A stretch of 64,000 nt of DNA from Alphaproteobacteria bacterium (GTDB taxonomy: Bacteria; Pseudomonadota; Alphaproteobacteria; Rhizobiales; JAJFHR01). The notes beneath the pieces are model-generated. The model was given only the letters and a program-made list of their open reading frames with translations, had not been told where the DNA came from and did not search any database. Shown in pieces: positions 58,592-64,000 of the stretch (positions within the stretch are counted from its first letter, which is position 1; every line of letters starts with the position of its first letter). The stretch is taken from positions 1 through 64,000 of the forward strand of contig JAJRTY010000053.1 in assembly GCA_024278055.1 (NCBI GenBank), in the 5' to 3' direction. Both the position numbers and the translations under genes were made by a program.

Positions 58592-59199
58592 AGCGGCAGA
58601 AGCCCTTCAAGCTTATCTCTTGTATTATCGGTGAAATGCATGGTCTGCCAGCCAAAGGCTTTGGCTGCGCTTATGTTTTCTGCCAGATCATCAATGAACA
58701 GGATTTCGTTGGCACCAACCTGGAGTTTCGTTGAGACTGACCTGAAATATTCTGTGTCCGGTTTGGCAACCCCCATGCGACCGGAGGCGAAAATGTGCTC
58801 GACCCTGGCGCCAAAGCCCAGGTGATTTTCGATGTAAGTTGCGCGGCGGTTTTCATTGTTGGTGGTCAAGACCTGACGCAGACCTTTTTGAGCGATGCGA
58901 TCCATCAGGCCAAGTGTCATCGGGTCGAGGATTGCGTCTTTTTTGAACCAGTATTCCAGCAGGGCGTCAGGGCCGGGTGCATAGCCAACCGATTTTGCCC
59001 AGGCCTCTACCCGGTCGCGAAGGTCTTGCCTGCCGGTAAGGATTGCATCGAGATCGCGGCCAAAAATAAACTCCTCGAAAATCTCTCTTGATTGCCCGGT
59101 GTCGGCTTCAAAATCGTCGGCCCAGATAAAGCGACCATCGACAATATTGCGGGTGAGAACGCCGTCAAAATCCCAGGCGATGACTTTGATATCCGTCAT
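58588..59199 (-). CDS. HAD-family hydrolase
   Basis: The 203-residue protein begins MTDIKVIAWDFDGVLTRN with the two catalytic Asp of HAD motif I, then VLTTNNENRR (motif II), GVAKPDTEYF (Lys, motif III) and ILFIDDLAENISAAKAFGW (motif IV). It is a phosphatase or dehalogenase-type hydrolase with a helical cap; substrate unknown. The frame is open back to 59232, but the family starts at this ATG. Tail-to-tail overlap of four bases with the amidinotransferase gene. Confidence 0.88.
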   Translation of the reverse strand: MTDIKVIAWDFDGVLTRNIVDGRFIWADDFEADTGQSREIFEEFIFGRDLDAILTGRQDLRDRVEAWAKSVGYAPGPDALLEYWFKKDAILDPMTLGLMDRIAQKGLRQVLTTNNENRRATYIENHLGFGARVEHIFASGRMGVAKPDTEYFRSVSTKLQVGANEILFIDDLAENISAAKAFGWQTMHFTDNTRDKLEGLLPL

Positions 59200-59364
59200 A
59201 GTAAGTGTGCTCCAGTCTGCTTGCCCCGGCATTAATGTTTTCTGGTAGGTATCTGATTCATGGTGTGATTTAAAGCTGGTACTGACGAAAATATTACTGG
59301 TAATTCAGTCGGTTCTCGTTCATCTATAAAGCTTCTGATATCAAGAGCAAACCCTGGAAGCCCT

Positions 59365-60105
59365 ATGATTGAGCAGCTTACTCTGTTTGGCGTGTTATTC
59401 GCCGGGATATTGAGTTTTCTGTCACCTTGTGTATTGCCGCTGGTGCCGCCTTATTTGTGTTTTCTTACCGGCACCTCGCTGGAACAGCTGGAAAACGGGG
59501 ATGAGGAAGATCCGGCTCTGTCGCGCCGCGTGATGCTGTCGTCGGGCCTGTTTGTGATGGGGTTTACGACTATTTTTGTCATGCTCGGGGCGAGCGCCAG
59601 TTTTGTCGGCCAGTTCATCCTGTCCAATGCTGAATTTCTTTCCAAGGTTGCCGGGGTGATTGTCATTGGATTTGGCCTGCATTTCCTCGGTGTTTTTAAA
59701 CTTGCTCTGGTCAACCGGGAAGTGCGCTATCACCATGATAAAAAGCCGCCGGGAATTCTTGGCGCCTATCTCGTTGGGGTGGCCTTCGCTTTTGGCTGGA
59801 CACCGTGTATCGGACCGGTGCTGGCGGTGGTGCTGGCGGTTGCCAGTACCCAGGATACGCTGGCCCAGGGCGCCGGGTTGTTGATGGTCTATTCCTTAGG
59901 CCTCGGCATCCCCTTTATGCTGGCCTCATTGGGGGTAAAGCCGCTTTTGCGTTTTATGGCGCGCTTCCGTCAGCATATTGGCAAAGTGGAGAAAGTCATG
60001 GGCGGCGTGATGGTCATTGTCGGCGTTATGTTCATCAACGGCAGTTTTACCACCATGTCATACTGGTTTTTGGAAACCTTTCCCAGCCTTGCAACAATCG
60101 GTTAA
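59365..60105 (+). CDS. ccdA: Cytochrome c biogenesis protein CcdA
   Basis: The 246-residue membrane protein has six helices and the two redox Cys of CcdA: Cys22 in LSFLSPCVLPLVPPY and Cys148 in FAFGWTPCIGPVLAV. It carries electrons from thioredoxin across the inner membrane to the apocytochrome c or other periplasmic thiol proteins. The length is right for CcdA and not for the larger DsbD. The next gene, the Na+/H+ antiporter, follows after 51 bases. Confidence 0.93.
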   Translation: MIEQLTLFGVLFAGILSFLSPCVLPLVPPYLCFLTGTSLEQLENGDEEDPALSRRVMLSSGLFVMGFTTIFVMLGASASFVGQFILSNAEFLSKVAGVIVIGFGLHFLGVFKLALVNREVRYHHDKKPPGILGAYLVGVAFAFGWTPCIGPVLAVVLAVASTQDTLAQGAGLLMVYSLGLGIPFMLASLGVKPLLRFMARFRQHIGKVEKVMGGVMVIVGVMFINGSFTTMSYWFLETFPSLATIG

Positions 60106-60156
60106 AGTGATCAGTAGGCGTTTGAGAATTACTTTGTAAGTCTTTGGGAACATCAC

Positions 60157-61410
60157 ATGACAATTTTTGACATTGCCGCTGTTTTGCTCGGGCTTTCTGC
60201 CTTGTTTGGCTTTCTCAACCATCGCTTCTTGCACCTGCCCCACACTATCGGTCTGGTGGTTATTGCGCTTGTGTCGTCCGGGGCGGTGGTGCTGATTGAT
60301 CTGGCTTTTCCAACCCTCGGCATTGCCCTGACTGTTACTGGCGCATTGTCACAAATAGATTTTTATAAAACTGTAATGCACGGCATGTTGTCGGTGTTGC
60401 TTTTTGCCGGTGCTGTCCATGTGAATTTTGCTGATCTGGCGGCACGGAAATGGGCCATTGGCCTGCTTGCAACAGCCGGACTTTTGACGTCTACCGTGCT
60501 TGTGGCCACTGTTCTGTGGCTGGCGATAGCTGCGTTCAGTGAGCCCATTCCTTTTATCTGGGCATTGTTACTGGGTGCGCTTATTTCCCCAACGGATCCG
60601 GTAGCTGTGCTGGGCATACTAAAAACCGTAACCATACCGGAATCACTGAAAGCTAAAATTGCCGGTGAAAGCCTGTTTAACGATGGCGTTGGCGTGGTGG
60701 TTTTCACCATTGTTCTGGCGATTGCAGTGGGTGGCGACAATGGCAGTGTGGGCGTTGGCGATGTGGCTTACCTGTTTGTGACCGAGGCTGGAGGCGGGGC
60801 GCTTTTGGGGATGGTTGCAGGCTATCTTGCCTATCGTGCCATGCGCAGCATAGACGAGCCTAATCTCGAAGTGCTCATCACTTTGGCGCTGGTGCTGTGT
60901 ACCTACTCTATTGCCATCCATCTCAAATTGAGCGGTCCTATTGCGGTTGTCATTGCCGGGTTGTTTATTGGCAATCATGGTGCGCGTTTTGCCATGAGCG
61001 AGAAAACCCGCGCCCATGTTTTTCAGTTCTGGGAAGTAAGTGACGAGATTTTTAATTCTGTATTGTTCCTGCTTATAGGCCTTGAGGTTTTGGTGGTGAG
61101 TTTCCGGCCTGACCTTGTCGGGGTTGCTTTGCTGGCAATACCTGTTGTTCTCGTTGCCCGCTGGATAAGCGTAGCCGGGCCGATTACCGCGCTAAGATTT
61201 GGCAACGAGTTCAGCGATGGTGCCATTACTATACTGACCTGGGGGGGCTTGCGCGGCGGCATTTCCGTAGCCCTGGCGCTGTCGCTGCCGGACAATGAAT
61301 ACAAAGCTCCGATCCTGACAATCACTTACGCGGTTGTGGTGTTTTCCATCATCTTTCAAGGCCTGACCATGAAGGCTGTAGTGGCGCGGTTTATCAAAAC
61401 CGCTGATTAA
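60157..61410 (+). CDS. Na+/H+ antiporter, CPA1 family
   Basis: The 417-residue protein has about twelve helices. Typical motifs are LLGALISPTDPVAVLGIL with the ion-binding Asp, AGESLFNDGVGVVVFTIVL with the Asn-Asp pair of CPA1 exchangers and TWGGLRGGISVALALSLP. It exchanges Na+ (or K+) for H+ in the inner membrane. The stop shares TTAA with the opposite-strand gene at 61407. Confidence 0.92.
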   Translation: MTIFDIAAVLLGLSALFGFLNHRFLHLPHTIGLVVIALVSSGAVVLIDLAFPTLGIALTVTGALSQIDFYKTVMHGMLSVLLFAGAVHVNFADLAARKWAIGLLATAGLLTSTVLVATVLWLAIAAFSEPIPFIWALLLGALISPTDPVAVLGILKTVTIPESLKAKIAGESLFNDGVGVVVFTIVLAIAVGGDNGSVGVGDVAYLFVTEAGGGALLGMVAGYLAYRAMRSIDEPNLEVLITLALVLCTYSIAIHLKLSGPIAVVIAGLFIGNHGARFAMSEKTRAHVFQFWEVSDEIFNSVLFLLIGLEVLVVSFRPDLVGVALLAIPVVLVARWISVAGPITALRFGNEFSDGAITILTWGGLRGGISVALALSLPDNEYKAPILTITYAVVVFSIIFQGLTMKAVVARFIKTAD

Positions 61411-62627
61411 CCACCGCTGAAGCGGTTGTCCCGGTCATAACGATAAGGCGTGTCCTGCATTTCAAGGTGCAGGGCGATGCCGGTGTAAGGGTGGGCGCGG
61501 GCGACTTCTTCATCGAGGACAACGCCCAATCCCGGCTCTTTGGAGGGAATGACAAAGCCGTCCTGCCATTGGATCGGTTTTTCGAGCAATTCGGCGTGAA
61601 ATCCACCAAAGGTTTGAATGCTTTCCAGTATCAGAAAATTTGGAATGCACGTCGCTAGTTGAATGTTGGCGGCTGCTTCTATGGGGCCGCAATAAAGATG
61701 CGGTGCTATTTGCGCATAGAAAGCCTCGGCCATGCCGGCTATTTTTTTGGCTTCCAGTATGCCGCCAACCCGGCCCAAAGCGGGTTGCAGAATTGAAGCT
61801 GCACCGGTCGATAACACGCGGGCGAATTCATATTTCGTCGTCAGCCGTTCACCGGTGGCAATGGGTATTGTGCAACTGGCGGCAACGCGGGCCATTTGTT
61901 CAGGCATTTCAGGCGGTACCGGTTCTTCGAACCACAGGGGTTCATATGCCTCAATGCGCTGGCCCATGCGGATGGCACCTGATGGGGTGAACTGGCCATG
62001 GGTGCCGAACAGAATATCGGCGCGGGTGCCAATGGCTGCGCGAATTTCCCGGCAGAAGGCTTCAGCCCTTGCAAGATCAGCCATGGCAGGTTGATGGGGG
62101 TCATAGATCGTATAGGCTCCAGCGGGATCGAATTTTATTGCCGTAGAACCCTGGTCCACATATTCCACAGCCCGTTGGGCCGACAGTGTTGCACTATTGT
62201 AAAATTCAGCCGGGTCCTGGTCTGGTGTGGGATAAAGATAGGTGTATGAGCGCAGCTTTTCATGCACCTGACCGCCCATGAGTTCATAGACCGGCTTGTC
62301 GAGGGATTTGCCGATCAAGTCCCAGCAGGCCATTTCAATGGCGCTGAAAGCTCCCATGACAGTGGGGTCGGGGCGCTGGGAAAAGCCGGATGAATGAAAG
62401 CGGCGAAACAGTTTTTCGATGGCAAACGGGCTTGTGCCTTCGACATGGCGGGCAAACATGTCTTTGATTACAGCGACCATGGCCTCGGGGCCAATGCTGG
62501 CGGCGTAAGCCTCGCCATAACCGATAATATTGTCATCTGTGATCAGCTTGACAAAGATGAAATAGCGGCCACCAAAACCCGGTGGTGGATTGCTAACGAC
62601 GAAGGTTTCGAGATCAACAAGTTTCAT
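61407..62627 (-). CDS. Enolase-superfamily (mandelate racemase/muconate lactonizing type) enzyme
   Basis: The 406-residue protein has an N-terminal lid domain (VKLITDDNIIGYGEAYAAS) and a barrel with AIKFDPAGAYTIYD, FGTHGQFTPSGAIRMGQ, LWFEEPVPPEMPE and PIATGERLTT (two metal-binding Glu). Where galactonate dehydratases have an Asp as first metal ligand, this one reads GTHGQ, a recurrent variant. Such enzymes dehydrate sugar acids. It lies 15 bases after the alcohol dehydrogenase gene, so both may act in one catabolic path. Confidence 0.85.
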   Translation of the reverse strand: MKLVDLETFVVSNPPPGFGGRYFIFVKLITDDNIIGYGEAYAASIGPEAMVAVIKDMFARHVEGTSPFAIEKLFRRFHSSGFSQRPDPTVMGAFSAIEMACWDLIGKSLDKPVYELMGGQVHEKLRSYTYLYPTPDQDPAEFYNSATLSAQRAVEYVDQGSTAIKFDPAGAYTIYDPHQPAMADLARAEAFCREIRAAIGTRADILFGTHGQFTPSGAIRMGQRIEAYEPLWFEEPVPPEMPEQMARVAASCTIPIATGERLTTKYEFARVLSTGAASILQPALGRVGGILEAKKIAGMAEAFYAQIAPHLYCGPIEAAANIQLATCIPNFLILESIQTFGGFHAELLEKPIQWQDGFVIPSKEPGLGVVLDEEVARAHPYTGIALHLEMQDTPYRYDRDNRFSGG

Positions 62628-62642
62628 CTCATCTGCTCTTTC

Positions 62643-63722
62643 CTAAAACACGATAATATTGCGCAAGGCTTCACCACGCTTGACCGCTGCGATGGCCTCA
62701 TTGATGCGCTCGAGCGGGTAACGCGCAGTGATGAGTTCATCAAGTTTGAGCTTGCCCTGCTTATACAATGCGACAAGATCTGGAATATCCACATGGGTGT
62801 TGGATGCGCCCATTTTTGAGCCGATGATGGATATGCAGTCATTGGCTATTGTGCCCGGGTCTATCTCGGATATGACACCGGTTGCGGGCATGCCCACCAG
62901 AATGATTTTGCCGCCACGAGCGACCAGCGAGGGCGCCTGATCAAATGCCTGTTTGGCTCCAACTGTGACGAAAACATAATCGGCACCATAGCCGCCGGTC
63001 AGGTCTTTGACCGCCTGAGCGACATTTTCTGATTTGGCATCCAACCCGTGAGTGGCTCCGAACAGCTTTGCTGCTTCAATCTTTGTATCGGACACATCTA
63101 TGGCAATAATCGTGGCAGCGCCGCTAAGAGCTGCACCCTGTACGGTGTTCAGCCCGACACCGCCGGTGCCGATAATTGCGACACTTGCGCCCGGCCTGAC
63201 TTTGGCTGAATTTTTCACCGCACCAAAGCCGGTAATGACGCCGCAGGCCAAAAGACACGCCACATCAAAAGAAATATCTTTGGCAATGGCAACCACCTGG
63301 GATGCTTCCACCACCACATATTCAGCAAAGGCAGCCGTGCGAAGTCCATGCATAATGGGCGAGCCGTTTGATGCTGTCAGCGGGGTTTTTTCATCGAGTG
63401 CGAAGGTTTCAAGACATGAGCCGTGATAGCCTTGCGCACAGCACGAACATTGACCACACGAGCGCACCAGGCTCACCACCACATGATCGCCCGGCTGGAT
63501 ATTGCGTATACCGTCACCTGTGGCCTCGACAATGCCGGAGGCCTCATGGCCGTAAATTGCGGGCAAATCGCCGCCCCAGCCGCCATCGGCAAAGAGAATA
63601 TCACTGTGGCAAATGGCACAGGCAGCAAGTTTGACCTTCACTTCACCGGCATTGGGTTCAGCAATGGCCACATCTTCAATAATGAGAGGACTTCCGAACT
63701 GACGGCAGACCGCAGCTTTCAT
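62643..63722 (-). CDS. Zinc-dependent alcohol dehydrogenase (MDR family)
   Basis: The 359-residue protein has CAICHSDILFADGGWGGDLP (catalytic Cys), YGHEASGIVEATGDG (His), the structural zinc Cys set in SCGQCSCCAQGYHGSC and the NAD motif IIGTGGVGLNTVQGAALSGA. It is a class III-like or aryl/allyl alcohol dehydrogenase of the medium-chain family. The substrate cannot be read. It is followed by the enolase-superfamily gene and preceded by another gene that enters from the window edge, 12 bases away. Confidence 0.93.
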   Translation of the reverse strand: MKAAVCRQFGSPLIIEDVAIAEPNAGEVKVKLAACAICHSDILFADGGWGGDLPAIYGHEASGIVEATGDGIRNIQPGDHVVVSLVRSCGQCSCCAQGYHGSCLETFALDEKTPLTASNGSPIMHGLRTAAFAEYVVVEASQVVAIAKDISFDVACLLACGVITGFGAVKNSAKVRPGASVAIIGTGGVGLNTVQGAALSGAATIIAIDVSDTKIEAAKLFGATHGLDAKSENVAQAVKDLTGGYGADYVFVTVGAKQAFDQAPSLVARGGKIILVGMPATGVISEIDPGTIANDCISIIGSKMGASNTHVDIPDLVALYKQGKLKLDELITARYPLERINEAIAAVKRGEALRNIIVF

Positions 63723-63734
63723 TGGCTGTGCTTT

Positions 63735-64000
63735 CTAGTAAAAGGGATCGATGACCTTTTTTTCCGTGAGTGAAATTATCAGTGCATCGAGATCTGCTGA
63801 GGATGTTTGTTCGAAGGCTGCGGCCATTGTTTTGGTATCGAAATGATCGCGGGCCAGAATCCATTCCACCATGGGCTGGACGTCGGCGGCGATGGTATGA
63901 TCTTGGCGGGTAGTTGACAGACGCCAGTCAGAGCCGCGCCGCTTCAGTTTTACGCCGAGGCCGAGTACGCGAAATCGTTTGAGAGGTTCGGGGCCGGGAA
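63735..64000 (-). CDS. Partial gene at the window edge, C-terminal part only
   Basis: An open minus-strand frame enters from beyond base 64000 and ends at a TAG at 63735. The visible 87 residues include LKRFRVLGLGVKLKRRGSDW, then DHTIAADVQPMVEWILARDH and a C-terminal LDALIISLTEKKVIDPFY. The start lies outside. I recognise no family; a winged-helix-like or regulatory C-terminal piece is possible. It lies 12 bases upstream of the alcohol dehydrogenase gene, so they may be co-transcribed. Confidence 0.65.
   Translation of the reverse strand, partial: PGPEPLKRFRVLGLGVKLKRRGSDWRLSTTRQDHTIAADVQPMVEWILARDHFDTKTMAAAFEQTSSADLDALIISLTEKKVIDPFY

Noticed and set aside
1-64000. CRISPR arrays, insertion sequences, toxin-antitoxin pairs or riboswitches
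   Set aside because: No repeated spacers, transposase genes with inverted ends, paired small toxin-like genes or known riboswitch cores could be seen on reading both strands.

Overview
The window looks like a chromosomal stretch of an alphaproteobacterium of the Hyphomicrobiales (Rhizobiales) type. The evidence is a set of lineage-typical genes that I recognise by sequence: cpdR, gapR (DUF2312), DUF1244, usg, the TIGR02301 family, DUF1036, a cysteine-free ribosomal protein L36, bfr with bfd, and an sRNA of suhB/MmgR type beside the histidinol-phosphatase gene. Base composition by eye is about half G+C. No rRNA, insertion sequence or CRISPR array is visible.

Layout. 1-3600: housekeeping block (lysophospholipase-like hydrolase, hisN, suhB-type sRNA, N-formylglutamate amidohydrolase, cpdR, tRNA-Val). 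3773-6561: a glycosyltransferase and, on the other strand, an orphan pair of phage/GTA tail-type genes. 6737-9058: a control cassette of wecB, an EPS-associated winged-helix regulator and a NusG/RfaH-like antiterminator. 9100-32725: a 23-kb co-directional surface-polysaccharide locus whose leader carries an ops-like element. 32890-34981: iron storage and small genes. 35129-46278: TPR protein, pyk, a second N-formylglutamate amidohydrolase, gapR, DUF882 protein, NtrC-type regulator, oligopeptidase F and an ABC1 kinase. 46392-47825: three unknown membrane proteins behind a perfect FNR/FixK-type box. 47865-64000: miscellaneous metabolism (NrtR-like regulator, phosphatase, HD hydrolase, tag, ygfZ, dihydroorotase-like, BKACE, LysE, DUF3179, Nudix, amidinotransferase, HAD, ccdA, Na+/H+ antiporter, enolase-superfamily enzyme, alcohol dehydrogenase).

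How the polysaccharide locus seems to work. WecB, four NAD-dependent sugar epimerase/dehydratases and two DegT-type aminotransferases would supply amino sugars. Two AsnB-type amidotransferases, a sugar N-formyltransferase, a protein that fuses a formyltransferase-like domain to a NodB-like deacetylase, a FemAB/GNAT protein, a WbqC-type protein, a transglutaminase-fold protein and two methyltransferases would decorate them. Three glycosyltransferase-like proteins would assemble the chain. One ABC-2 permease with two different Wzt-like ATPases would export it. Many junctions are ATGA or one-base overlaps, which points to a coupled long operon of the kind an RfaH-type factor helps to transcribe.

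The most interesting signals are: (i) the NusG paralogue followed by an ops-like motif in the leader of the long operon; (ii) the formyltransferase-deacetylase fusion; (iii) two Wzt-type ATPases for one permease; (iv) an FNR-boxed operon of three unknown membrane proteins, with a near-identical box before an unknown 67-residue protein; (v) the suhB/MmgR-type sRNA; (vi) the orphan tail-fibre pair beside surface-glycan genes. All functions are inferred from reading the sequence; no database search was possible.
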